Below are positions 36,695 through 45,257 of a DNA stretch of 64,000 nucleotides, piece by piece (positions within the stretch are counted from its first letter, which is position 1; each line of letters opens with the position of its first letter). The stretch is from assembly GCA_003635315.1 (NCBI GenBank), contig PYJD01000023.1:62001-126000 (forward strand), written 5' to 3'. Below the pieces are notes generated by a model that worked only from the letters and a program-made list of their open reading frames with translations, was not told the DNA's origin and made no database searches. Both the position numbers and the translations under genes were made by a program. Source of the DNA: Candidatus Poribacteria bacterium. Lineage in GTDB: Bacteria > Poribacteria > WGA-4E > WGA-3G.

Positions 36695-37393
36695 ATGGAT
36701 CTAATTGGAATCTGGGTAGCAGCCTTTTTAACCCTTTGTATCTATAGTTTTCTATATAGGGACAATCCTCTCTACCGTTTTGCAGAACATCTATTTGTCG
36801 GTATATCTGTAGGATACGGAATTGTATTGTCTATACACCAAGGATTTCTACCTCTTGCTTGGAAACCATTTTGGGAAGCAATTACCTTTAAAGACCCATC
36901 AGGGTTGTGGGTAATTATTCCGATAGCGTTTGGTTTACTCTTCTTTGCGCGACTTTCTCCCAAACATACATGGTTAATCAGATACCCGATCGCAGTTCTA
37001 ATTGGGTACGGATCAGGTATAGCCATTCCAAATGTGTTAAGAGCAAACATATTTGAGCAAACACGTGGAACGCTTCAACCCTTTGGTAAGATGACAGAAA
37101 CCATTGCAGCTAATGGTGATACTATACCAGCACTATCTACATTCGAGATATTTGGAGCCATTCTTATGGTTATTGGTGTAATATGTACACTTACCTATTT
37201 TTTCTTTTCAGTTGAGCACCGAGGTCCAATAAAAGGTTTGTCGAAAGTTGGTATCGCTTTTCTGATGATAGGTTTCGGATCAGCATTTGGTAACACTGTA
37301 ATGGGTCGTGTAGCATTGCTCATACAACGCGTAGATTTCCTTATGTTTGATTGGATTGCATCTTTTGGTACCATCTTTAATTCGATATTCTGA
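36695..37393 (+). CDS. Multispanning membrane protein, fourth gene of the DUF6754 operon
   Basis: The 232 residues have about six hydrophobic helices, beginning immediately after the stop of the preceding gene with no spacer. The first helix is followed by S-F-L-Y-R-D-N-P-L-Y-R-F-A-E-H-L-F-V-G-I-S-V-G-Y-G, a polar patch inside the membrane region that is likely conserved. The later A-F-G-N-T-V-M-G-R-V-A-L-L-I-Q-R-V-D-F-L segment ends the chain. No transporter signature is recognised. It completes a unit of one FN3/DUF6754 protein, one anchored alpha/beta protein and two polytopic partners. Confidence 0.78.
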   Translation: MDLIGIWVAAFLTLCIYSFLYRDNPLYRFAEHLFVGISVGYGIVLSIHQGFLPLAWKPFWEAITFKDPSGLWVIIPIAFGLLFFARLSPKHTWLIRYPIAVLIGYGSGIAIPNVLRANIFEQTRGTLQPFGKMTETIAANGDTIPALSTFEIFGAILMVIGVICTLTYFFFSVEHRGPIKGLSKVGIAFLMIGFGSAFGNTVMGRVALLIQRVDFLMFDWIASFGTIFNSIF

Positions 37394-37431
37394 CCATCTA
37401 TTAATTGACTTACAACAAACGGAGAAACCTC

Positions 37432-38274
37432 ATGAAATTGGGTTATAGCACTTGGGGCATGCCTACCGTACCGATAGATACTGCCATTACTCATGTGTCA
37501 GATCTTGGATTTGATGGAATTGAATTGACTATCATACCCCGTTTTACAACAGAATTGAGTACATTGGATACAGCTGAACGTAAACGTATCTCAACATTAC
37601 TTAAAGACCATAATCTGGCATTACCAGCAATTGCTGCCCATTCCAGTTTACTGGACACCGATCCAGACGTTCATGAAAAAAACATGTGGCGATTAAAAGG
37701 GGGTGTTGACTTAGCTATTGACTTAGCTCAAGGTGATGAGATTGCTGCAGTCAACACAACTCCTGGTGGTAAACCTGAGGATTGGGATACAAACAAAGAA
37801 TTCTTAGTTGAACGGGTTGGTGAATTGGTCGAATATGGTGCATCTCGAGGGGTGACGATAGCTATGGAACCTCATATTGGTGCAATTATTGATACACCTG
37901 AAAAAGTACTTGAACTCCTTGATCTTGTCAATTCCCCCTACCTAAAAGTTAACTTTGATATTAGTCATTTTGATATTGTAGGGATACCAACAGAAGAAAC
38001 CGTTTCTGCATTAGCACCTGTTTCAATACATACACATGTCAAGGATCAAAAAGGTTTAGCTCCAGACTTTGAATTTCTAATCCCTGGTGAAGGTCCCTTC
38101 GATTACGTTGAATATCTTAAGTTAATGGAAGCACACGGATATGATGGGTTTATTACTGCTGAAGTAAGTTTCATGGTACAAGCACGTGAAAATTATGATC
38201 CACTTGCTGCTGCTACATTCTCCTATGAAACCTTGTCCAAAGCCTTTGTAGAGGCAGGTATTGACCGTAATTAA
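37432..38274 (+). CDS. Sugar phosphate isomerase/epimerase (TIM barrel)
   Basis: The 280-residue protein starts at the ATG at 37432 behind CGGAG. It is an AP-endonuclease-2-type TIM barrel. Landmarks are L-G-F-D-G-I-E-L-T near residue 30, A-I-A-A-H-S-S-L-L at about 65, the metal-binding glutamate in A-M-E-P-H (about 146), the metal pair in F-D-I-S-H-F-D (about 183-189), H-T-H-V-K-D-Q (about 207) and I-P-G-E-G-P-F-D-Y near residue 222. Such enzymes isomerise or epimerise sugars or polyols in catabolism. It precedes a sulfatase gene by about 90 bases on the same strand, a common combination for use of sulfated sugars. Confidence 0.85.
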   Translation: MKLGYSTWGMPTVPIDTAITHVSDLGFDGIELTIIPRFTTELSTLDTAERKRISTLLKDHNLALPAIAAHSSLLDTDPDVHEKNMWRLKGGVDLAIDLAQGDEIAAVNTTPGGKPEDWDTNKEFLVERVGELVEYGASRGVTIAMEPHIGAIIDTPEKVLELLDLVNSPYLKVNFDISHFDIVGIPTEETVSALAPVSIHTHVKDQKGLAPDFEFLIPGEGPFDYVEYLKLMEAHGYDGFITAEVSFMVQARENYDPLAAATFSYETLSKAFVEAGIDRN

Positions 38275-38365
38275 GTAGTAAAATGCCGAATTTTATATTC
38301 TAATACCTTCCTATCCAACCAAAGACTACATACGCATTTCTCATTATATATTTGAAAGGAATAAC

Positions 38366-39742
38366 ATGAAACCAAATATACTATTACTAATTACGGATCA
38401 ACAACGATGGGATGCTATGGGCTGTAGTGGAGGCTGGGTAAATACCCCCAACTTAGATCGAATCGCAAGGGAAGGTGTGCGTTTTAATAATTGTGTAACC
38501 ACATCCCCTGTATGTATTCCTACACGTCTTAGTTTAGCCACCGGATTATATCCACATAACACTGGTGTTTGGGATAATATGAATCATACACTATCCCCAG
38601 AAACTCCAACATGGATGCAATCAGTCCGTTCAGCAGGTTATCGAACGAGTTTATTTGGGAAGACACATCTCCATCCACATAATGGTGATTTACGTGATAG
38701 AGAAGACTTGATGCATTCCTATGGGTTAGATGATGTTAATGAAATCGGTGGTCCAAGAGCAAGCGCAAGGGTTAAATCTTACATGACAGATATGTGGGAT
38801 GAAAATGGTCTATGGGATGCATATAGAGAAGATTACCGAGAACGATTTAGTAGTAAATCTTATCTTGTTCGTCCATCTGTTCTCGGTCTTGAATACTACG
38901 CTGATGTATACGTTGGACAACAAGCGAAAACTTATCTAAAAGATTATAATCGTGATGAACCGTGGTGTTGCTGGGTAAGTTTTGGTGGTCCTCACGAACC
39001 GTGGGATACACCTGAACCCTATGCAAGTATGTATGACCCTAACGAAATGCCTTCCCCAATCCCCCGACCTCCAAAAGGAGATCGTCCAAATGGAAATTTA
39101 GATAGAAAGATGAAGAATATGAACCCTGAATTTGAAAAGGGTGAAGTAGGGAGATTAAGAGCAGATTACGCTGGTAATATAACACTTATTGATGATCAAA
39201 TAGGTGAAATTCTTGATACGATTCAGGAACGTGGTGAGTTGGATAATACTGTTATTATCTTCTCTTCTGATCACGGTGAAATGAACGGTGATTACGGTCT
39301 TATATATAAGAGTAACTTCCTGAATGGGGCAGTGCGAGTTCCTCTTCTCGTAAGAACTCCAGAAACTCTCAAGAGTAAATCAGAAAATAGAGTATGCCAT
39401 AGTCCAGCCGAATGGATTGACATTGGACCTACTTTGGTTGAGGTAGCAGGTGGTGAGTTAGAACATAGACAATTTGGAAAATCGTTATGTACTACTGTCA
39501 ATGATAATAATCTAATACACCGTGAATATGCAATATCGGAATATGGTGGTGAGGTTATGCTACTAAATCAGGAATGTAAGGTAGCATTAAACACTGATGG
39601 TGAAGTTTATCTTTTATTTAATGTACAAACCGATCCAAATGAAACGAATAATCTTGCAGGATTACCAAAAATGAAGGAATTGGAGACAGAAGTGCGATTA
39701 CAAATCCTTGAATTCTTATCACAAACCTATACTAAGAGATAA
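38366..39742 (+). CDS. Sulfatase, formylglycine type, no signal peptide
   Basis: This alkaline-phosphatase-fold sulfatase (458 residues) would hydrolyse a sulfate ester, probably on a sugar. The modified cysteine lies in S-P-V-C-I-P-T-R (C50, P52, R54), the C-x-P-x-R recognition site for formylglycine generation. Metal residues are in T-D-Q-Q-R (D11) and S-S-D-H-G-E-M (about 296-302), with lysine in Y-K-S-N-F. It starts directly at the catalytic fold with no export signal, so it acts in the cytoplasm. A close paralogue at 42393-43913 has a Tat lipoprotein signal. No formylglycine-generating enzyme is encoded in this window. Confidence 0.9.
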   Translation: MKPNILLLITDQQRWDAMGCSGGWVNTPNLDRIAREGVRFNNCVTTSPVCIPTRLSLATGLYPHNTGVWDNMNHTLSPETPTWMQSVRSAGYRTSLFGKTHLHPHNGDLRDREDLMHSYGLDDVNEIGGPRASARVKSYMTDMWDENGLWDAYREDYRERFSSKSYLVRPSVLGLEYYADVYVGQQAKTYLKDYNRDEPWCCWVSFGGPHEPWDTPEPYASMYDPNEMPSPIPRPPKGDRPNGNLDRKMKNMNPEFEKGEVGRLRADYAGNITLIDDQIGEILDTIQERGELDNTVIIFSSDHGEMNGDYGLIYKSNFLNGAVRVPLLVRTPETLKSKSENRVCHSPAEWIDIGPTLVEVAGGELEHRQFGKSLCTTVNDNNLIHREYAISEYGGEVMLLNQECKVALNTDGEVYLLFNVQTDPNETNNLAGLPKMKELETEVRLQILEFLSQTYTKR

Positions 39743-39947
39743 CTAACTGATGGAGTATCCTCTCTAAAATCATTATAGATTGGAATATCTTACATAATAG
39801 ACATGGCAACCCTTCGGGACTTTGCTGCACGGCTGTCAAGGTCTCTATAGACATATCATCCCCTTCCAAATTAACGCCAAATACCCTTTTTGCATTTTGC
39901 GAGAAGTCCAAATCATACCAATTCTATTTATTATTTTGCCATTCTTC

Positions 39948-40240
39948 GTAGGTGGGATAGAGGAACGAAACTCACCATAGACGTCAATTTAGCACCTTTC
40001 CCAAACATGGTAGGTTCGTTTTGGAACCGAATGACACTTCCTGTCGGGTATACACTTTTGCTATAAACATTCCGTCCCTATGGGACTCAATACCTACCGG
40101 ATCTGGGTTCACAAGGATTGTCTTCCTTAAATTGACACCTATGGTAGAGGCACGAAACCCACCAAATGCCATACGCGCATTCGGTGTTGATTTGGACATG
40201 TGTTGATTGGGTCTATCCTATCGGGTTTCGTACCTCTCTT
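39948..40240. repeat. Composite intergenic repeat block
   Basis: This block combines the GGAACGAAACYCACC module (39948-39976), the AGCACCTTTCCCAAACATGG module (39982-40030), the TATAAACATTCCGTCCCTA module (40048-40080), GACTCAATACCTACCGG, CTTCCTTAAATTGACACC, and a final CATACGCGCATTCGGTGTTG module that also occurs at about 1131-1160. The first two thirds match 30866-31050 in order. No gene is seen from 39743 to 40379; the rest holds the motif pair at 40366-40398. Confidence 0.7.
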
Positions 40241-40321
40241 CGAACTACCTAATAATGTTATATTATACCATTTCTATTAATTTTTGTCCCATTACCTATT
40301 GTTAGAAATGAAGCGGAATGT

Positions 40322-40346
40322 GGCACAAACTGGAAAGTTTATGCTA
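40322..40346. repeat. Degenerate copy of the 4384-4404 palindrome
   Basis: GGCACAAACTGGAAAGTTTATGC followed by TAC has the same arms as the palindrome GCACAAACT-TTC-AGTTTGTGC at 4384-4404 with two changes. It supports a dispersed palindromic repeat family. Confidence 0.4.
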
Positions 40347-40379
40347 CAAGAGAGACATTATATATCAGAAATGGTATTA

Positions 40380-41546
40380 TCAATTAGAAATGGTATCACT
40401 ATCCTCCTGAGACAGGTTTGAAAGGGCTTCTCTACCGAGTCTTTTAAATGCTTCTATGATTATCAATTCCAACATGCCACTCGTCAGTAAACAGAATAGT
40501 ACAATAAAAATAGTAGCCCACCTTCGAGGATAGTTTCCTTCTTTATCCACTATAAGAATTTCATGAAGAGTACTTAGGGGAGCGGACATCCATTTGGGAT
40601 CTAATGCTCTGCCCCCTTTTCTAACACGATCTGTTGTTTTCTGTTCTTCCTTTTCAATCTCATCTACCAAGACATTCTGTCTATCTTGGATTTTCGACCT
40701 CACCTTTTCCCGCTCAATTTTTGCAGATTCTATTTGTTTTTCAACAGCTGTAGAGACTCGACCTACTCCCGCCACTCGTCCACTTCGACCTACATCCAGT
40801 TCTTCATTCAGCTGTCTTTGACGTTCAGCTATATGTTCGTTAATGTCTTCTTCCTGTTGCTTCAAGTCTGTCAGTATACTATCTTCTTTCTCCACTTTAT
40901 CTTTTATTCCTACTAAAGCGTTTTCAACGGCTGTATTAACTTTATCCTCATTCGGTTTGTTCATTAATTGGGAGAGAAAGATGAACGTAAATATCGCTGA
41001 TACAATAAACAACCCCACACGCACAAAATCAGTGGACCATTGTGAACTTTCTCTTCTACTATGTTTGAAGTAGCCAAGAGTACACTTCATGCCATCTACT
41101 GCAATAACAAACAGGAACGGGAGCCAAGACTTTGACTTCCTTGGAATGCTGTCCTGCTCTGTAGGAGGCAGGTCTGTAGAGGCTTGCTTGCTATATAATA
41201 CTTTTTTGCCAAAATTAAACAACCTGGTTGGAAGGTTTGTTATATCTGTCTCACTATTATATACCTCTGTCATAACCTCATATTCAACCTTCATAGAAGT
41301 CAACACCGCAGCTATACCAGCGAACAAAACCACATAATACATCATCCGATCCAACCGTGCCATTATTTTAGAAGCGGCTGTGATGTCTAATAGAAAATCC
41401 CTTATGCTATAAATCCAGTGGAGGGGTTTAAGCAAAAAAACTACAATAGGCTTAAAATATCCAAGAAATGTCACTATTTTATTCAGTAAGTTACTGAAGA
41501 AATTGCCAAAACGAGATTCTGAAGAAGTCTGATTTTTCTGATCCAT
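40380..41546 (-). CDS. Membrane protein with central coiled coil (unknown family)
   Basis: The 388-residue protein has hydrophobic helices at about residues 30-50, 70-85, 145-160, 177-195 and 350-375. A long charged coiled coil lies between the last two (about 205-320), with K-V-E-K-E-D-S-I-L-T-D-L-K-Q-Q-E-E-D-I-N, R-Q-R-Q-L-N-E-E-L, and I-E-S-A-K-I-E-R-E-K-V-R-S-K-I. The layout of a few helices, a long coiled coil, then a last helix recalls DUF4407-type proteins, but I cannot confirm that. The last codons (D-T-I-S-N-stop) are made from a copy of the dispersed motif AATACCATTTCT, so the gene end may have been remodelled by the repeat. It stands alone. Confidence 0.75.
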   Translation of the reverse strand: MDQKNQTSSESRFGNFFSNLLNKIVTFLGYFKPIVVFLLKPLHWIYSIRDFLLDITAASKIMARLDRMMYYVVLFAGIAAVLTSMKVEYEVMTEVYNSETDITNLPTRLFNFGKKVLYSKQASTDLPPTEQDSIPRKSKSWLPFLFVIAVDGMKCTLGYFKHSRRESSQWSTDFVRVGLFIVSAIFTFIFLSQLMNKPNEDKVNTAVENALVGIKDKVEKEDSILTDLKQQEEDINEHIAERQRQLNEELDVGRSGRVAGVGRVSTAVEKQIESAKIEREKVRSKIQDRQNVLVDEIEKEEQKTTDRVRKGGRALDPKWMSAPLSTLHEILIVDKEGNYPRRWATIFIVLFCLLTSGMLELIIIEAFKRLGREALSNLSQEDSDTISN

Positions 41547-41631
41547 TTAGTTCACCAGACCAGTCCATTTATCCCCCTGCAAAGGTGGGAGGGTGGCATA
41601 AGTGCTACCCATAACTGGTTAGAATAATCTA

Positions 41632-41650
41632 TACTATAGTTTGGACAGTT
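41632..41650. promoter_or_regulatory. 19-bp motif shared with 30742-30760
   Basis: An identical TACTATAGTTTGGACAGTT lies 86 bases upstream of the minus-strand start at 41546. The rest of 41547-42192 shows no gene, only AT-rich sequence. A weak direct repeat of the form CATAAAATGWATAAAAT occurs at about 41684 and 41971. Confidence 0.4.
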
Positions 41651-42192
41651 CATTATACAGACTCGTTTTTACTCCGTTTCATACATAAAATGAATAAAAT
41701 TTCAAAAACTTGCCTGTTAGTGATCTACGGCTTGCCCGTAGAAATTCTGATAGAGTTTGTTGTCCCTGCCAAACTCAAAACTGAGAAAACTTTGTTCTCG
41801 GTCTTTGCTATATTACATTGTTTTCTCCGCAAATTGTGTTAAAATTAAGACAGTTTTTGCACCACTTAGGAAAGTCATAATGATTCCGATGTAGCACTGT
41901 TAGACTGTTAATGTTAAATCACTGTCTTATTGTTAATTAAAGACGCGTCCTTTAACTCTTTTTTGTGCATAAAATGTATAAAATATCATAAATCCCGTAA
42001 AAAAATGGAAATAGTGGTCATAATTGTGTAATTTATAGAAAACACATAATAAGTCATACAATTCTCATGATAGTCAATATCCATTTCAAGAACTAAAGGA
42101 TTTTCTTTTATGTTGGTCCCAATGGAATATGCGAATCAATTGAATAAATGGAATAAAGATATTTCACAGACATTCCAGTGGTTATGAAACCA

Positions 42193-42337
42193 CACTTGCT
42201 GATGAAGATTAAATAATACTTTGGGTAATTGACGGGCAATGAATTGCCCTACTACAAACAGGTTGGTTGGTAGTAGGGTGATTTATCACCCGTTAAGAAA
42301 TTACTGAATTAATAACTTAATCTTCATTAGCAAGTGA
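42193..42337. repeat. 145-bp palindromic (MITE-like) element
   Basis: The ends CACTTGCTGATGAAGATTAA (42193-42212) and TTAATCTTCATTAGCAAGTG (42318-42337) are inverted repeats with one mismatch in 20. Inside, ACGGG-CAATGAATTG-CCCTACTAC (42232-42254) faces GTAGTAGGG-TGATTTATCA-CCCGT (42270-42293). The inner arms carry the perfect hairpins GGGCAAT-GA-ATTGCCC and GGGTGAT-TT-ATCACCC. It contains no gene and ends 55 bases before a sulfatase start codon, so it could shape that gene's leader. Confidence 0.7.
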
Positions 42338-42392
42338 ATTAAACACTTAATTCCTCCTATGTTATACTCAGGTTAATTCAAGGAGCTACCAA

Positions 42393-43913
42393 ATGAATTC
42401 TGTAAAGAATAAAATTACGCGAAGGACATTTATTAAAGAATTAGGTATTGCAAGTACAATTACACTACCCCTCCTTTCTTGTAATACACTTGCTAACAAT
42501 AACTCTCCTCTAAATGGAAAAGAGAATAAACCCCTAAAACCGAATATACTACTGCTTATGACAGATCAGCAGCGATGGGATGCAATGGGATGTTCGGGTG
42601 GATGGGTAAATACACCTAATTTGGATCGTATTGCCAGTGAAGGTATTCGTTTTACAAACTGTGTTACAAATTCACCAGTATGTGTGCCAGCACGACTGAG
42701 TTTAGCTACCGGATTATATCCTCATAATACTGGTGTTTGGAATAATCAGAAACATAGAATGTCTCCGGATACGTCAACATGGATGCAAGCTGTTCGAGAT
42801 GCAGGGTATAGAACAAGTTTGTTTGGAAAGACACATTTACATCCGCATTCAGGAGATCTACGAAAAAAAGTAGACCTGATGAATGCCTACGGTTTAGATG
42901 ATGTTGACGAAATTGGCGGACCCAGAGCAAATATGAAAACGCTTTCACACATGACTGCAATATGGGAAGAAAAAGGTATCTGGAACGCCTACAAAAAGGA
43001 CTATCAAGAAAGATTTCGTACAACACCTCATCTTGTACGTCCTTCTCCTAATGGTCTTGAATACGATGCTGATGTATACGTTGGACAACAAGCAAAGAAA
43101 TATCTAAAGGCATATAACCGTGATGAGCCATGGTTCTGTTGGGTGAGTTTTGGCGGTCCCCATGAACCGTGGGATACCCCCGAACCTTATGCAAGTATTT
43201 ATGATTCTAAAGAAATGCCACCCGCAATTACTCGACCACCTATTGGAGATCGTCCACGGGGTAGGTTGGACCAATTAAAAGGAAAGAGAAAACCAAATTT
43301 TGAATTGGGTGATGTGGCAAAGATGCGTGCTGATTATGCAGGAAATGTTACGCTAATTGATGACCAGATAGGGGAAATACTTGAAGCGATTCAGGAACGG
43401 GATGAACTTGAAAATACAGTTATTATCTTTTGCTCTGATCACGGTGAAATGAATGGGGATTATGGGTTGATATATAAAAGCAATTTTTTAAATGGGGCAG
43501 TGAGAATTCCATTTATCGTTCGAACCCCTGATACAATACGTAGAGATAACACTAATCGATCCTGTGACACGCCAGTTGAATGGATTGACATCGGTCCTAC
43601 CTTAGTTGAATATGCTGGAGGACACATACAACATCAACAATTTGGGAAGTCGTTATCTCCTATTATAAATGATAATGAAATAGTACATAGAGAATATGCT
43701 ATATCTGAAATATCTCGTGAGATTATGCTCCTAAATCAGGAATGGAAAATAGCATTAAATACAGATAAAACACCCTATCTACTTTTTAATATACATGACG
43801 ATCCAAATGAGATTAATAATCTTGCTGGGAAACCAAAAATGAAGGAGATAGAACGAAAGTTAAAATCCAGAATATCGGATCATCTATCTCAAACAGACAC
43901 CGAGAAAGCATAA
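42393..43913 (+). CDS. Sulfatase, formylglycine type, Tat-exported lipoprotein
   Basis: The 506-residue paralogue of the 38366-39742 protein is nearly collinear from K-P-N-I-L-L-L onward. In front it has a twin-arginine signal T-R-R-T-F-I-K (R10-R11), a hydrophobic stretch and a lipobox-like P-L-L-S-C (C30). The Tat route exports folded proteins, which fits sulfatases because formylglycine is made before or during folding in the cytoplasm. The catalytic motif is S-P-V-C-V-P-A-R (C97, R101), and the metal sites T-D-Q-Q-R and C-S-D-H-G-E-M are intact. An AAGGAG site precedes the ATG. It should act outside the inner membrane, so the pair may handle sulfate esters in two compartments. Confidence 0.9.
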   Translation: MNSVKNKITRRTFIKELGIASTITLPLLSCNTLANNNSPLNGKENKPLKPNILLLMTDQQRWDAMGCSGGWVNTPNLDRIASEGIRFTNCVTNSPVCVPARLSLATGLYPHNTGVWNNQKHRMSPDTSTWMQAVRDAGYRTSLFGKTHLHPHSGDLRKKVDLMNAYGLDDVDEIGGPRANMKTLSHMTAIWEEKGIWNAYKKDYQERFRTTPHLVRPSPNGLEYDADVYVGQQAKKYLKAYNRDEPWFCWVSFGGPHEPWDTPEPYASIYDSKEMPPAITRPPIGDRPRGRLDQLKGKRKPNFELGDVAKMRADYAGNVTLIDDQIGEILEAIQERDELENTVIIFCSDHGEMNGDYGLIYKSNFLNGAVRIPFIVRTPDTIRRDNTNRSCDTPVEWIDIGPTLVEYAGGHIQHQQFGKSLSPIINDNEIVHREYAISEISREIMLLNQEWKIALNTDKTPYLLFNIHDDPNEINNLAGKPKMKEIERKLKSRISDHLSQTDTEKA

Positions 43914-44537
43914 ATCATAATTGTGAGTCAGTTGTTTAATTGTAATAGAATAAGGTTGAATTACTTTGTCCTGTATCTAATTCCAGTTTTGACAGAACTG
44001 GTTGTCTACTACCAGTGTCCGAAGTACGTAATTTACGGATTCTCAAATCATATTTTTGCGATTTCTACTCTGTTGATTCCCGATAAGGACATGTAATCAC
44101 TAAATTGACACTTATGGTTCAGGAATTTATATTCCCTCCTACCGTTGCTTTATAGCGATCTCCCACCTACTTCATAATCTTTAGTAATTCTGCCTATTTC
44201 AGATACAGTATCTTCACGCTCCATCCTTAAAAATAAAAATACCTCGGAACTCTGTTCTTTGAGTAATTATTCCAACGTGTATCAGATTTATAGGATTATA
44301 CCAGATTAATTATCACCATCTTTGTGTAGTCTTGTAAATATTTGTGTTTCGTGCTTTTATAGCTAAACTGTTATTATCAGCATAAGAATTCAAAGGAACT
44401 ATAACAAGCAAATTGTATCATATTACGTACCAAACCTAAATGATATTACGTTGTATTATAGAATACTATCTATATTCACGTTGCATGAATTTTTACATTG
44501 TATACATAGAAAAGAACTCAAAGGGAATTATAAAACC
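43914..44537. repeat. Repeat-bearing spacer without genes
   Basis: The only recognisable content is dispersed repeat modules. AATTTACGGATTCTCAAATCAT (44032-44053) matches 1272-1293 with one base inserted or lost. ACATGTAATCACTAAATTGAC (44088-44108) matches about 1228-1248. The remainder is AT-rich and shows no gene. Confidence 0.5.
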
Positions 44538-45236
44538 ATGAAAACAACAAATCACTTATCATTGGCTTTAATTGGGTTGTACCTGATTACACTTATTAGT
44601 ATAGTTGGTTGTTCTGATGTGCCATATACCGGTCCTGTTATCTCAGTTGACCATGTAGATACATACTTAAATGCGATTGGTTCCGATACAGTTTGCCTTA
44701 ACGATGGATTTGATACTGTTTGCGTAAAACTTGATCTAAATAAAATAGAGATTGATAGATCAGATATTGGTTATACACCTACCGTCCATGTTCATCCAAC
44801 CAATATTGCCTATATGTTTGAGTATGAAGGGAGATCTATTTTACGTGCCAAGAGAAGAATGGATACATCGGAACTTATCCAGGAGTTAGAAGACGCGGGT
44901 AGAGTGAATATACCTTCAAGCGGTAAAAATCTGAATACCGGGAATGTAATCTCTGTACCAATAGGATGGACGATTGAGATTTATTCTACTGCACTTATGA
45001 ACGTTAGAGTTGTAGAAGGATTAACCATAGACGATAACACGAGAGGTGACCTACGTATCGAAGATATAACAGAGATTGATGGTGGAACTCAATTTGCTGT
45101 TGATACAAAAGCTGCGGAGATAACAATCCAAGTGAAAGGGTTAATTCCAGGTAACACTGCGACATTCCACATCAGTTCAGATAGCATTGATTCTGACGAA
45201 AGAACTAATATTCTGAAGTTAGTACCTCTGCAGTAA
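44538..45236 (+). CDS. Lipoprotein of unknown function, first of a paralogous pair
   Basis: The start is the ATG at 44538 behind AAAGGGA; a longer frame from 44451 lacks a ribosome binding site and would bury the signal. The 232 residues open with a lipoprotein signal (S-I-V-G-C, lipid Cys at about residue 25), followed by S-D-V-P-Y-T-G-P. The mature part holds V-C-L-N-D-G-F-D-T-V-C-V, then V-H-V-H-P-T-N-I-A-Y-M-F-E-Y-E-G-R-S-I-L-R-A-K-R. The next gene, 21 bases downstream, encodes a protein with the same sequence of motifs. I do not recognise the family. It would be anchored to a membrane facing the periplasm or the surface. Confidence 0.78.
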   Translation: MKTTNHLSLALIGLYLITLISIVGCSDVPYTGPVISVDHVDTYLNAIGSDTVCLNDGFDTVCVKLDLNKIEIDRSDIGYTPTVHVHPTNIAYMFEYEGRSILRAKRRMDTSELIQELEDAGRVNIPSSGKNLNTGNVISVPIGWTIEIYSTALMNVRVVEGLTIDDNTRGDLRIEDITEIDGGTQFAVDTKAAEITIQVKGLIPGNTATFHISSDSIDSDERTNILKLVPLQ

Positions 45237-45257
45237 CAGTTGAGATGGAGTAATACT

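Noticed and set aside
42111-42187. 25-codon ORF before the palindromic element
   Set aside because: It is too short, with no ribosome binding site or conserved counterpart in the window.
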